This document shows, piece after piece, positions 52,928 to 62,781 of a stretch of 64,000 bases of DNA. The notes below the pieces were generated by a model that worked only from the letters and a program-made list of their open reading frames with translations, made no database searches and was not told the origin of the DNA. Position 1 is the first letter of the stretch, and the number at the start of each line of letters is the position of its first letter. This DNA is from Coriobacteriaceae bacterium (GTDB taxonomy: Bacteria; Actinomycetota; Coriobacteriia; Coriobacteriales; Coriobacteriaceae): the NCBI GenBank assembly GCA_025993015.1, contig DAJPFV010000001.1, forward strand, positions 1,984,001 to 2,048,000, given 5' to 3'. The position numbers were made by a program, and so were the translations under genes.

Positions 52928-54928
52928 ATGAAAGCCGTCTTCGTTGCTCTTCTCTTTATTGTCGAGCTTCTGTGCATGAAGCACTTTTATGCGAACCACT
53001 CTGTCTCACAGCTGTTTGTTTTAGCGCTCTATTGCGTCGTTGTAGATGTTGCCATTTGGCAATCATATTGTGTCTTCCTTTCCTCAGATGATGAAAAAAA
53101 GCGTGACAACTGTTCTGGTCGCTGCGCTCAATTATTAGTCCTGTTGCTTGCGGCATTTGCTGTGGCGGTCATCTGGGAGGGCTGTACCGTTCTTGGCTCG
53201 CCGGCTTCTCATTTCTCGAATATTGCTGACTGGAATAAAAAGCGGCTCATATTCTTTTTTCTGATTTCCTATTGCGCAATACTCAATTTATTCCAAAGCG
53301 GCTTTTCTCTGAAAGCGTTGTTCCATTCTGCTTCGGCGAGGGTCAAGGCTACCGACTACGTTTCCCTGCTGATTATCGCATTCTTTATTGTTTTTGGCTG
53401 CTCTACGATTGCATTCGTGAATGGGTTCATTAATGCTGTTGTTTATTTCCTGCTGGTAGTCATAACTTCGGTTTTCACGGCTTGCTCGGGCATTCGAAAG
53501 AGAAACTCTGCCCTTCCTGTTGCTTTCTTTATCGCTGCATTCTCAATTGGTGTTTTCCTTGTGGTGAGCACTCCGATAACGACGGGTATTTCATGGGATG
53601 ATCAAATTCACTATTCCAATGCCCTTTCGACATCTTATTTATTTGAAACTCAAAAAACTGATACGGATATTAAATTTACTGACGAAGCGGTCCGTCGTGC
53701 ACAGGGCTATGAAGAGCCCTCTCTTTCCCATTTTGATCGAGCGGAAATTCTTGAGCATGCTAGGCAGTTGAATGGCTCCTATAGATCTGATATCGCTTCT
53801 GGTCATGTGCAAGTTAACAAGCATGAAGAATTCGTTTATACGCTTAGCAGCATTGGGTATATTCCATCGGCAATTGGCCTTTGGCTCGCTCGCCTTCTGC
53901 ATTTCGATTTTTCTTCTATGATTCAATTCGCTCGGATTTGCAATTTATTTAGTTACTGTCTTGCAATTGCCATTGCAATCAAGGTTACGCCCTCAAAAAA
54001 GGGACTATTTGCTTTTGTGGGAATGCTGCCAACTTCGATCTTTCTTGCGTCATGTTTCTCTTATGATGCATGGCTCATTTCGTTTATCATTCTCGGTTTT
54101 GCTTATTTTTTGAGGTATGCATGGGGTGATTTAAATGAATTTACAGTTCGCAATATAGCACTCGCATTTTTATTTACCTTTTTAGGACTCGCAGTCAAAG
54201 CTGTGTATTTTCCGATAATCGGTCTTTTCTTTATGGTTCCGCGTAATCGTTTTGCGGGCTCGAAGCAACGAGTTCATTACTATGCCGCCGTGTTTGTTTT
54301 GGGCTTGATTGCTTTTGCCTCATTTGCGCTTCCGTTCTTGTTTTCAACGGCCAGCGGATCTAACGTTGGCGATATGCGAGGCGGCTCCGATGTTAACTCT
54401 GGTCAGCAAATCGCTTTCATTCTCGCCGATCCATTGCGCTACGCGGAAATACTCGCCAATTATTTTTCAACTTATTATTTAAATCCGATAACCTCTTCTG
54501 GATATGCATTGAACTTTGCATACCTTGGATCGCTTGCTGCTCAGATTTCTGTAAATGCAATCCGTGGGTTGGTTCAGGTGCTTCCAGCTGTTTGCCTATT
54601 GTTGTTTGGGCTTTTTTCGGCCGATTCGATTAGCGTGAATCATATTGGTCTCGCACAATTTCTTTGGGCCTCATTTGTGTTTTTGTTTACGGTGATTTTG
54701 GTCGCTACAGCACTTTATGTATCGTTTACCCCCGTTGGCTTGGGGATGGTTAATGGTTGTCAGAGTCGTTACCTTTTGCCACTCCTGGTTCCTTGCCTCT
54801 CGTTTATTCTTAACCAGGATCGCTTGGTCTATGGGGATGGTAAACGATTCGTTTTAGTGTGCCTCGTATTGCCGTTTGTTCTGGCTGCGATTTGCGAGTT
54901 TGTATTAATTGTTGGAAAGTGTTGCTGA
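52928..54928 (+). CDS. DUF2142-family polytopic membrane protein, possible GT-C glycosyltransferase
   Basis: 666 residues from ATG 52928 (a GTG at 52895 would add 11). There are about twelve membrane spans and a large loop (about 230-310), with ISWDDQIHYSNALSTSYLFE carrying the acidic pair expected in a GT-C active site. DUF2142 proteins resemble membrane glycosyltransferases that use polyprenyl-phosphate sugars, fitting the GT2/DUF2304 pair upstream. The 170 bp before it has no clear gene. Confidence 0.8.
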   Translation: MKAVFVALLFIVELLCMKHFYANHSVSQLFVLALYCVVVDVAIWQSYCVFLSSDDEKKRDNCSGRCAQLLVLLLAAFAVAVIWEGCTVLGSPASHFSNIADWNKKRLIFFFLISYCAILNLFQSGFSLKALFHSASARVKATDYVSLLIIAFFIVFGCSTIAFVNGFINAVVYFLLVVITSVFTACSGIRKRNSALPVAFFIAAFSIGVFLVVSTPITTGISWDDQIHYSNALSTSYLFETQKTDTDIKFTDEAVRRAQGYEEPSLSHFDRAEILEHARQLNGSYRSDIASGHVQVNKHEEFVYTLSSIGYIPSAIGLWLARLLHFDFSSMIQFARICNLFSYCLAIAIAIKVTPSKKGLFAFVGMLPTSIFLASCFSYDAWLISFIILGFAYFLRYAWGDLNEFTVRNIALAFLFTFLGLAVKAVYFPIIGLFFMVPRNRFAGSKQRVHYYAAVFVLGLIAFASFALPFLFSTASGSNVGDMRGGSDVNSGQQIAFILADPLRYAEILANYFSTYYLNPITSSGYALNFAYLGSLAAQISVNAIRGLVQVLPAVCLLLFGLFSADSISVNHIGLAQFLWASFVFLFTVILVATALYVSFTPVGLGMVNGCQSRYLLPLLVPCLSFILNQDRLVYGDGKRFVLVCLVLPFVLAAICEFVLIVGKCC

Positions 54929-54929
54929 T

Positions 54930-57311
54930 ATGGGCATAGTTTTTAATACCGAATTTAACAATAAGCTAAATTGCCGTGGCGACGGCAAGCTATATCTACT
55001 GTATGAAGCCGCATCCGTTTTTCCTGATGCTGTTGAGTCGAAATCACCCAATGGGCAAATTCTGCCCGCAAGAATCATTCCTTTTTCAGAGACTGAATTT
55101 GTTGTTGTTCTTGCCGATTTTGGTGTCGACCAATCGCTGTCTTTCTTTAGCGGAGATAGTGTAATTTACCAGCGCCGCATCAATCCTGGCAAGTTTTCGA
55201 TTGAGTCGAAAGTTAACGGCTTGCTGCGCGCGGAGCATTGTGGACAATTTCGCAATATTGACCGTTCTGGCGTGCATGCGCTCGCTTCTATCCAAATTGA
55301 GAGCTTTATTCCCTGCGTTGATGGCGTAATCGTTAGAGGTGTTCTTTCAGGTACTGATTGCCTTGAGGGTGATCGTATTGTCGCTTTTAATGAAGAAGCC
55401 TGCGTTATTGGCGAATCTTTGTTATTTAATAACTTAATAGCCGATGCGAATCCTGGTTTAATAAATTTCTCTCTTCATATTCCTAAGGTCGGGGATAGCC
55501 TGTGCATTTGCATGCACAGGGCTTCTGGTCATCTAGATACGTTTATCAATCTAAAGAAAGATATGCTTAAGGAGCTTTTGGATGAGGCTGATCGGGACCA
55601 TGCGTGCGCATTCGATCAACCCCGTTATTTGTCCTGGTTTTCTGGGCGCAGATTGACTGGATCCGATTCGCGGGCACAAGCACAAATAAAACTTGCATAC
55701 CAGCCCTTGTTTTCAATCATCGTTCCTCTATATAAGACTCCCTTGAATTTCTTCAGGGATATGGCTGATTCTGTGATTGCTCAGACGTATTCGAATTGGG
55801 AACTCATCCTGGTTAACTCTACGCCAGATTACGATGGCCTTAGCGATTTGGTCTCCGAGTATGTGACTGCAGACTCTAGAATTAAAGTTACTGATCTTGA
55901 GGGCAATCTAGGTATCACTGAGAACACCAATGTCGGAATCAAGATGGCCAAGGGAGACTACCTTTGCTTTTTCGATCATGATGATGTTCTCGAACCGAAT
56001 ATCTTGTTTGAGTATGCACACGCTCTAAATCAAAATTCGGATATTAATCTTCTCTACTGTGATGAAGATAAGCTATTGCCTGATGGGTCCTTGGCTCATC
56101 CTACTTTTAAGCCGGATTTTAGTCTTGATATGGCTCGAGACAATAATTATATTTGCCACCTTCTTACTATTAAGAGGGCATGTTTAGACAGAATTGACCT
56201 TTCTAACAGCGAGTTGGATGGCGCCCAGGACCATGCCATGGTGCTGAAGATTGCCGAACTTGGTGGGACGATCCATCACGTTCCTAAAATCTTGTATCAC
56301 TGGAGAATAAGCGAGAATTCGACTGCGGGTAATTCCGATAGTAAACCCTATGCAACCCTCGCTGGAATAAAAGCTGTTCAGGAGCACCTTGATAGATGCG
56401 GTATCAAGGCGACTGTGGTCAATTCTCATAATCGTGCTTTTCGTTATAGCCCCATTTATGATGTTCCTTCATCTGAGTCCTGTTCATTAATCGTTACCAC
56501 CCGCGGCAATTCTTCGGTTCTTTCGACTCTTGTATCTTCAATCAATGACACCGATTTTGATGATCTTGAAGTCGTTTTCGTGTGCTCGCAGGAAGCGGAA
56601 GCTGCTGTTAAGCAATCGAGCTCTGGACTTCGTTGCCGCTATATCGTTCACGCGCTTGATGACCCCTTTAATATATCTGTGTGGAGAAATGCCGGTGCTC
56701 TCGCCGCGCGTGGCGAGCAACTCGTCTTTATTCATGACGATATTCAGGCACTAGACTCCTCGTGGCTAAAGACTCTCGTCGGTTTTTCTCAGCGAGAGGA
56801 TGTTGGCGTCGTTGGAACAATGACGTGCGATCTTGACGGCATTGTGCAGCAGGCAGGCCTGTCTTATGTTGGAGAATCAATCGTCAACCTGTCGCAAGGC
56901 ATTCATCGCTCTTCTCCTGGCTATATCTATATGCCATTGACCGTAAGGGATGTATCGGCGGTGAGTGGTGTCTGTTTAGCTATTTCACGCGAACATTTTA
57001 ATCGTCTGGGTGGTTTTGATGAGTCGTATCTTCTTGACTATTCGGATGTTGATATTTGCTTCAAGTCTTCTCAAGCTGGGTTAAAAGTGATCTATACACC
57101 AGAGGCATGTCTCTACCATATGGCATGTGTTGACAAATCCCTTGATAGTAAATCTCGCTCTCATAAGCATTTTGAGGATAAGGCACAATTATTGCATAAC
57201 TGGTCCGAGCGTTTCTCTGAGGGAGATCCATGGTTCTCCGTTAACTTTTCTCGAGATCCCAAGCGCGCAGCGTTATATAAGTTCGATCCTTTTGACTACG
57301 AAGCGATTTGA
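54930..57311 (+). CDS. Two-domain glycosyltransferase (tandem GT2)
   Basis: 793 residues from ATG 54930 (a TTG at 54909 overlaps the previous gene). It has the same layout as the 23125 gene: an N-terminal non-catalytic region, then GT2 domain 1 with FSIIVPLYKTPLNFFRDMAD, FFDHDDVLEPNIL and GAQDHAMVLKIAELG. GT2 domain 2 is less regular at its start (CSLIVTTRGNSSVLSTLVSS), with FIHDDIQALDSSWLKTL and DYSDVDICFKSSQAGLKVIY. The second domain has HDDI where its paralogue has NNDTE. It is part of the 52.9-59.9 kb polysaccharide run. Confidence 0.85.
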   Translation: MGIVFNTEFNNKLNCRGDGKLYLLYEAASVFPDAVESKSPNGQILPARIIPFSETEFVVVLADFGVDQSLSFFSGDSVIYQRRINPGKFSIESKVNGLLRAEHCGQFRNIDRSGVHALASIQIESFIPCVDGVIVRGVLSGTDCLEGDRIVAFNEEACVIGESLLFNNLIADANPGLINFSLHIPKVGDSLCICMHRASGHLDTFINLKKDMLKELLDEADRDHACAFDQPRYLSWFSGRRLTGSDSRAQAQIKLAYQPLFSIIVPLYKTPLNFFRDMADSVIAQTYSNWELILVNSTPDYDGLSDLVSEYVTADSRIKVTDLEGNLGITENTNVGIKMAKGDYLCFFDHDDVLEPNILFEYAHALNQNSDINLLYCDEDKLLPDGSLAHPTFKPDFSLDMARDNNYICHLLTIKRACLDRIDLSNSELDGAQDHAMVLKIAELGGTIHHVPKILYHWRISENSTAGNSDSKPYATLAGIKAVQEHLDRCGIKATVVNSHNRAFRYSPIYDVPSSESCSLIVTTRGNSSVLSTLVSSINDTDFDDLEVVFVCSQEAEAAVKQSSSGLRCRYIVHALDDPFNISVWRNAGALAARGEQLVFIHDDIQALDSSWLKTLVGFSQREDVGVVGTMTCDLDGIVQQAGLSYVGESIVNLSQGIHRSSPGYIYMPLTVRDVSAVSGVCLAISREHFNRLGGFDESYLLDYSDVDICFKSSQAGLKVIYTPEACLYHMACVDKSLDSKSRSHKHFEDKAQLLHNWSERFSEGDPWFSVNFSRDPKRAALYKFDPFDYEAI

Positions 57312-57320
57312 GTGCTTTAA

Positions 57321-58886
57321 ATGAAACAAATTGCCTGGATAATATCTCCGCCGGCAAAGGGTTCTGGCGGCTTTCGAACCATCTGCAGCAAGGCTTCCTT
57401 TCTAGATTCTCGCGGATATGAGAACTACTTTTACATTATGCCGGGCTGTGAAGCATACAAAAGTGCTCATAGAGTTCAGACCGAAATAAAGGATTGGTTT
57501 GGTTATTCGCCTAAAGAAGTTCGTGTGGCTCCGAGTGTGCCCGAGGATTTTTTTGCAGTAATCGCCACCGCTTGGAATACGGCGCACTTTGCATCTATGC
57601 AGAAGTGCACCCATAAGTTCTACTTCATTCAGGATTTTGAACCTTGGTTCTATCCGATGGGGGAGATGTATCTAAATGCCGAAGCAAGTTATCGTTATGA
57701 ACTAAACCCCATAACAATAGGCAGATGGCTTTCTAAAAAAGTTGAACCCTATTATTCGCATGAAGTCCCATATTGTGATTTTGGCGTTAGCGATATATAT
57801 ACTGCGCAGGAACAAAATCTAAGCAGAGAGTATGCCGTCTGTGCTATTTATCAATCCAATAAGGATCGGCGTTTGTCTGGCATGTTGCTTGATGCAATTA
57901 AATTGCTTCTCAAGCTAGACGATGCAGTTGTCGTATATTTATACGGCGAAGACGCAATGCCTCCCATTCGTGATCCACGTGTACGCAGCCTCGGCATCTT
58001 GACCGCTGATGAATGCGCCTCGCTTTATGCCAAGTGTGTTGCCGGCGTATCGTTGAGCGTGACTAATCCCTCTCGCCTGCCTTTCGAAATGCTTGCATCG
58101 AAGCTCTCGGTAATTGAAATAAACCGTGAGAATAATCTACTCGACTTTCCGGAGGGCACCATCCACCTCGCTGAGCCCTCTGCTTGCGGCATTGCTTCTT
58201 CTATTCTTGAGGCTCTTTCAGGCTCAAAATGCGATTCGCCTAATCGATTTAGCTGCACGTCGATTGAGCGTGAAAATGAAATGTTCTTCGAGGCCTTTAC
58301 ACGTTATCTGAATGAAGAGCCATCCTTGGTTAGCGGGAAGTCCGCCTTCGGGAATGTGCTAAAAACCGAAGAACTAAGTAAGGTCTTCTTGCTCAGCGAT
58401 CATCTCGCTGATGCTCGATTGCGATCGTCTGCCATGTCTCAAACGCTCATTCAAGCTTCTTCTGTTGATTTGACTGTGCGTTTTGAGTCGTCTTTGATGC
58501 CTGTGGATGTTCGCGCGGCAGTTTGGTGTGCCCTTGATCAGTCTGATATTCGCTGGATTAGTCTTGAATCTAGGGACGGTCTTTTTGCGGGGCATGTTCC
58601 GCTGTTTTTAAATGATGATGAAGAGGCCTATCTTCGCATTCATATATACTCTTTTGCGGAAGACGGCAAGAATCCGCTTTGTGTCGCCGAGCTAAGCCAA
58701 CTAGTCTGTCTTTCGCCTTCTCGCAACGCTCATCCTGTTGTTCGTTCGGTTGAAAGTGGCGCATGCAGCGTGTCTGCCGTTTTTAACCTATCTGATGATT
58801 ATTGTGAACCGTTTCAGCCTTCTGCTTCGACGGGCGTCGAAGGCGGTCACGGTGCTCTACTCAAACGTTTATTTCGGAGAAACTAA
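57321..58886 (+). CDS. WsaF-like glycosyltransferase (GT4-type)
   Basis: 521 residues, 9 bp after the previous gene. SPPAKGSGGFRTICSKASFL and YFIQDFEPWFYPMGEMYLNA are strongly like the rhamnosyltransferase WsaF group. The C-terminal GT-B region has VVVYLYGEDAMPPIRDPRV, SLSVTNPSRLPFEMLASKLS with a Glu in the donor site, and then an about 150-residue extra tail. Together with rmlA at the end of the window this hints at a rhamnose-containing glycan; the hint is weak. Confidence 0.8.
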   Translation: MKQIAWIISPPAKGSGGFRTICSKASFLDSRGYENYFYIMPGCEAYKSAHRVQTEIKDWFGYSPKEVRVAPSVPEDFFAVIATAWNTAHFASMQKCTHKFYFIQDFEPWFYPMGEMYLNAEASYRYELNPITIGRWLSKKVEPYYSHEVPYCDFGVSDIYTAQEQNLSREYAVCAIYQSNKDRRLSGMLLDAIKLLLKLDDAVVVYLYGEDAMPPIRDPRVRSLGILTADECASLYAKCVAGVSLSVTNPSRLPFEMLASKLSVIEINRENNLLDFPEGTIHLAEPSACGIASSILEALSGSKCDSPNRFSCTSIERENEMFFEAFTRYLNEEPSLVSGKSAFGNVLKTEELSKVFLLSDHLADARLRSSAMSQTLIQASSVDLTVRFESSLMPVDVRAAVWCALDQSDIRWISLESRDGLFAGHVPLFLNDDEEAYLRIHIYSFAEDGKNPLCVAELSQLVCLSPSRNAHPVVRSVESGACSVSAVFNLSDDYCEPFQPSASTGVEGGHGALLKRLFRRN

Positions 58887-59917
58887 TGGCGCGCTTTAAC
58901 CAATGGACTCAGCTACTTAAAGCCTCTGCGACATCGCGCAGGCACGATGAAAAATCCGATGGTGTTAAGCAAGAACGCTATCTCCTTTTGGATACGGCTA
59001 TGGGAAGCGAGAACTCTGGTGACCATGTGATCATGGATGCCTGTGGCTGTATCGCGGATCAAATCTTTGGCGGTGCGTTGCCCCATGTGGCAACGCACTA
59101 TTATTCCAAAGAGCTTGAAATGTATCCTGAATACGTAAAGCTGTTGTGCGGCACCAATATTCTGTATACGCATATGGCTGATCAGCAGCAATGGGCGCTT
59201 GCCAAGCGGTTGGGCAATAATAGAAATGTTGTTTTGTTCGGCGTGGGCATGTCTGATATTGGGGTGGACGATGCTATCGACGCCTATACAAAGAAGTTCT
59301 ATAAAACCTTGCTATCCGATGAATATCTTCATAGTGTTCGAGATGAAATGACTAAGAAGAGGCTTAACTCTATTGGCATAGAGAATGTTCTTAATACCGC
59401 ATGTCCGACCATGTGGTCGTTAACCCCATCTAGGCAACTCGAGATATCCTCTAAGCGTTCTAAAAACGTTGTTACGTCAATTACCGATTATTGTTTCGAT
59501 GCGGAACGTGACCGTAAGATGCTGGAATTGCTGTCGTCGGAATACGAAAATGTAACGATTTGGATTCAAGGAAGCCATGATGTTGATTGGTGTCTTGATC
59601 AAATAGTCGATCTGAAGCAATTTAATGTCATAGGCCCCAATATCGAAGAGCTTAATCGTGTAATTGAAACCGAGGAGTTTGATTATGTGGGGACGCGTCT
59701 CCATGCGGGCATCCGCTGTTTAAATGGAGGACATCGCTCTCTAATTATTGCAATTGATAATCGAGCCCGCCAGATCGGTGAAGACACGGGACTTCCCGTT
59801 CTTGAACGCGAGGACGGCTATCTCCATAAATTAGCTGATTGGGTAAACCATCCCGTTAAAACTGAGATTAATCTTCCCTGGACGAGCATCGATAAATGGA
59901 AGAAACAGTTTAATTAG
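58886..59917 (+). CDS. Polysaccharide pyruvyl transferase family protein
   Basis: 343 residues; the ATG shares one base with the previous stop. YLLLDTAMGSENSGDHVIMD gives the family N-terminus, followed by VVLFGVGMSDIG and the late motif DYVGTRLHAGIRCLNGGHRS, with the conserved Arg and His. These enzymes add pyruvate from PEP to surface sugars, giving negative charge; some family members do other transfers. It is tail-to-tail with the broken acyltransferase, 25 bp apart. Confidence 0.85.
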   Translation: MARFNQWTQLLKASATSRRHDEKSDGVKQERYLLLDTAMGSENSGDHVIMDACGCIADQIFGGALPHVATHYYSKELEMYPEYVKLLCGTNILYTHMADQQQWALAKRLGNNRNVVLFGVGMSDIGVDDAIDAYTKKFYKTLLSDEYLHSVRDEMTKKRLNSIGIENVLNTACPTMWSLTPSRQLEISSKRSKNVVTSITDYCFDAERDRKMLELLSSEYENVTIWIQGSHDVDWCLDQIVDLKQFNVIGPNIEELNRVIETEEFDYVGTRLHAGIRCLNGGHRSLIIAIDNRARQIGEDTGLPVLEREDGYLHKLADWVNHPVKTEINLPWTSIDKWKKQFN

Positions 59918-59942
59918 CTGTATTCCTTGGCTATTGCTTTCC

Positions 59943-60235
59943 CTATTTCTTATCGTGTGGTGCCTTTGGCGTTTCTCCGATTATCCAACCCATATTTGTG
60001 GCTCGAATTAGATTCGTCAACATATAGGCGACTGATCCAAATCCAATCAGGTTAATTGCTGCCATCGCCATTGGGGCTATGTTGGGCCAGTAGGTAAAAG
60101 AAATGTAAACCAGTGGAGAATGAAAAAGATATATTCCCATACTGTTTTTGCTAATCTTTTCGGTTAGTAGGTTTGCCTTTTGGGGGATGACACAATAAAT
60201 TGATGCAAGCGCCATGCAAGTAAGGGCGGTGGAAG
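59943..60235 (-). pseudogene. Acyltransferase-3 gene, 3' part cut off by IS21 copy 2
   Basis: Encodes the last about 97 residues: TALTCMALASIYCVIPQKAN, SMGIYLFHSPLVYISF and IGFGSVAYMLTNLIRATNMG. It joins in frame to the part at 62782-63523 once the element and one 6-bp duplication are removed. As it stands it has no start of its own. Confidence 0.92.
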
Positions 60236-60389
60236 TGAGTCCTAGGCCCTTTCGACACCACCTATATTGCGAATCAGCACCGCCGCCCACCCGACCGAAT
60301 ATTGCCGTTCGGCACCGCCATTAAATGCCTTCCCGCGCATCCCGTTACGCTCGGGCTGCCATGCAGTCCAGAGAACGAGGAGGTTCCAC

Positions 60390-61934
60390 ATGGCGAGAAG
60401 GATCAGGGCCAGGGAGGTCCTGAGGCTGAGGTCGGTGAACGGGCTTTCGCAGAACGCGATCGCCCGCACCGCCCACGTCTCGAAGCACAGCGTCCAGGAC
60501 GTGCTGGAAGCCGCGAGGGAGCGGGGCGTCTCCTGGGAGGACGTCGAGGGGATGTCCGAGGAGGCCGCCTACGCGCTGCTGTTCCCCGGCAGGGGCGACG
60601 CCGGGCCGGTGCACGCCGACCCCGACTGGGCACGCGTCCACCGCGAGCTCGCGAGGACCGGCGTCACGCTCAAGCTCCTGCACGCGGAGTATGCCGACGG
60701 GTGCGCGGAGGCCGGCGCGCCGTCGATGTCCTACGACAGGTTCTGCAAGCGCTACCGCCAGTACACGGTGTCGCGCAACGTGGTGAGCCGCGTCGGGCAC
60801 AAGGCGGGCAGGAACATGGAGGTCGACTGGTCGGGGCCCACGATGCGGCTCGTGGACCCCGCGACCGGCGAGGTCAGGAAGGTGTACCTGTTCGTGGCCT
60901 GCCTCCCGTTCAGCCGGTACAGCTACGTCGAGCCGACGCTCGACATGAAGCAGGATACATGGCTGCTGTGCCACGTGCACGCCTTCTCCTTCCTGGGAGG
61001 CGCGACGCCCTGCATCGTCCCCGACAACCTGAGGACCGGCGTCACCGCCCACCCCAGGGCCGGGGAGCCGGTCCTGAACGCGGCCTACGAGGAGCTCGCC
61101 GCGCACTACGGCTCCGCCGTGATCCCGGCGAGGGTCAGGAGGCCCCGCGACAAGCCGAGCGCCGAGAACGAGGTCTGGGCCGCCGCGACCTACGTGATAG
61201 CGGCGCTTCGCGACGAGGTGTTCGCCGACATGGCGGCCCTCCGCGCCGCCGTCGCCCGGAGGGTCGCGGAGCACAACGACGCGCCGTTCGCCAAGCGCGA
61301 GGGCTCGAGGCGCGAGGTGTTCGAGGAGGTCGAGCGCCCGCTGCTGAGGCCCCTACCGGCCGAGCCCTTCGAGGTGTGCGAGTGGGTCTACGGCCGCAAG
61401 GTCCAGGCCAACTGCCACGTCGCGTACGCCCGCAACTACTACTCGGTGAGCCACCTGCTCGTCGGCTCGACGGTCGACCTGCGCGTCACCGAGGGCAAGG
61501 TGGAGGTCTTCTCCGGCGGCGAGCGCGTGGCCACGCACCCCAGGTTCCCGTCCTACGCGAGGAACCGCTACTCCACGCGCGGCTCGGACATGCCCGAGGG
61601 CAGGGCGTGGTCGGACTGGGACGCGCCGCGCATCCGCGCCTGGGCCTCGAGGGTCGGGCCCTCCTGCTCCGAGCTGGTGGACAGGGTGTTCGCCTGCTAC
61701 GAGTTCGACGAGCAGGGCTTCAACGCCGCGCTCGCCGTGCTCAGGCTGTCCAGGCGCTACACCCCGGCGAGGCTCGAGCGGGCGTGCGGGATGGCGCTCG
61801 CGACCGGGAAGAGGTCGCCGCGCTACCGCGACGTCGAGCCCGTGCTGAGGTCGGGGCAGGACAGGGCGCCAGCCGGCGAGGCGTCCGGGGACTGCGGCTA
61901 CGTGCGCGGCGCCGGCTTCTACGGGGAGGAGTGA
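60390..61934 (+). CDS. istA: IS21 transposase IstA, copy 2
   Basis: Same 514-residue protein as at 49170-50714, with no difference seen. The DDE residues are in VDWSGP, VPDNLR and SAENEV. Intact, so this copy could be active. Confidence 0.95.
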   Translation: MARRIRAREVLRLRSVNGLSQNAIARTAHVSKHSVQDVLEAARERGVSWEDVEGMSEEAAYALLFPGRGDAGPVHADPDWARVHRELARTGVTLKLLHAEYADGCAEAGAPSMSYDRFCKRYRQYTVSRNVVSRVGHKAGRNMEVDWSGPTMRLVDPATGEVRKVYLFVACLPFSRYSYVEPTLDMKQDTWLLCHVHAFSFLGGATPCIVPDNLRTGVTAHPRAGEPVLNAAYEELAAHYGSAVIPARVRRPRDKPSAENEVWAAATYVIAALRDEVFADMAALRAAVARRVAEHNDAPFAKREGSRREVFEEVERPLLRPLPAEPFEVCEWVYGRKVQANCHVAYARNYYSVSHLLVGSTVDLRVTEGKVEVFSGGERVATHPRFPSYARNRYSTRGSDMPEGRAWSDWDAPRIRAWASRVGPSCSELVDRVFACYEFDEQGFNAALAVLRLSRRYTPARLERACGMALATGKRSPRYRDVEPVLRSGQDRAPAGEASGDCGYVRGAGFYGEE

Positions 61935-61936
61935 GC

Positions 61937-62671
61937 ATGGACGTCAACGCGGAGACCGCCCGCAAGCTCAGGGAGATGGGGGCGGCCGAGCTGCTCGCCG
62001 CCCTCTCCGCCCAGGACGAGGCCGTGTGCGCCGGGATGGCGTTCGCCGAGCGCGTCCAGATGGCGGTGGACGAGGCGCACTCCGACTTCATCACGCAGAA
62101 GGTCCGCAACCTGACGAGGAGGGCCGGCCTCAGGTACCCCGAGGCCGACGTCCGCTCGGTCGACTTCTTCGAGGGCCGCGGCCTCGACAGGGTGGCGGTG
62201 GCCGAGCTCGCGACCTGCGGGTTCGTCGGGCGCGGCGAGAACGTGGTTCTCCAGGGCCTCACCGGCACGGGCAAGACCTACCTGGCCTGCGCGCTCGCGA
62301 AGGCCGCCTGCGCCAGGAGGGTGAGGTCGTGCTACGTCCGCCAGCCCGACCTCGAGGACCTCTGGCGCGAGAGCCGTGACCGGCCCGGCGGCGAGCGCAA
62401 GCTCGTCCGCAAGTACGGGGCGTTCGGCCTGCTCGTGATAGACGAGTGGCTGCTCGACAGGCCGGACACCGAGTTCAGGTCGATGCTGCTGGAGCTGATG
62501 GAGCTGAGGTACGGCACGGCCTCGACCGTATTCTGCACCCAGTTCAAGAAGAAGGACTGGCACCCGAGGCTCGGCGGCGGGGTGCATGCCGACGCCATCA
62601 TGGACAGGATCGTGCACAACGCGGTCTGGGTCGACATGGGCGAGGCCAACATGCGGCAGCGCCGCGGATAG
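61937..62671 (+). CDS. istB: IS21 ATPase helper IstB, copy 2
   Basis: Same 244-residue protein as at 50717-51451, including Walker A GLTGTGKT and Walker B LLVIDEW. Intact and 2 bp after istA. Confidence 0.95.
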   Translation: MDVNAETARKLREMGAAELLAALSAQDEAVCAGMAFAERVQMAVDEAHSDFITQKVRNLTRRAGLRYPEADVRSVDFFEGRGLDRVAVAELATCGFVGRGENVVLQGLTGTGKTYLACALAKAACARRVRSCYVRQPDLEDLWRESRDRPGGERKLVRKYGAFGLLVIDEWLLDRPDTEFRSMLLELMELRYGTASTVFCTQFKKKDWHPRLGGGVHADAIMDRIVHNAVWVDMGEANMRQRRG

Positions 62672-62681
62672 ACCGGTAGCA

Positions 62682-62717
62682 ATAAAAAAGCACCGGGGCC
62701 AGTGTCGGCCCCGGTGC
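62682..62717 (-). terminator. Inward-facing terminator near the right end of IS21 copy 2
   Basis: Identical 11-bp stem and T-run to the copy at 51462-51497. Here it faces transcripts of the broken acyltransferase gene and should stop them just inside the element. Confidence 0.8.
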
Positions 62718-62781
62718 CCAAGCGCGATATCGGCGGTGCTGTTTCGCGATATTCAACAGTGCTCAAGCGAGCAAATACTCA

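Larger units (their letters stand above)
60236..62781 (+). mobile_element. IS21-family element, copy 2
   Basis: 2546 bp, the same ends as copy 1 and offset by exactly 11,220 bp. TGGAAG occurs directly before TGAGT and directly after ACTCA, a clean 6-bp target duplication. It lies inside the acyltransferase gene, reading against it. Confidence 0.96.

Noticed and set aside
52727..52999. 90-codon minus-strand frame before the DUF2142 gene
   Set aside because: No ribosome site or family motif, and it overlaps the N-terminus of the hydrophobic plus-strand protein.
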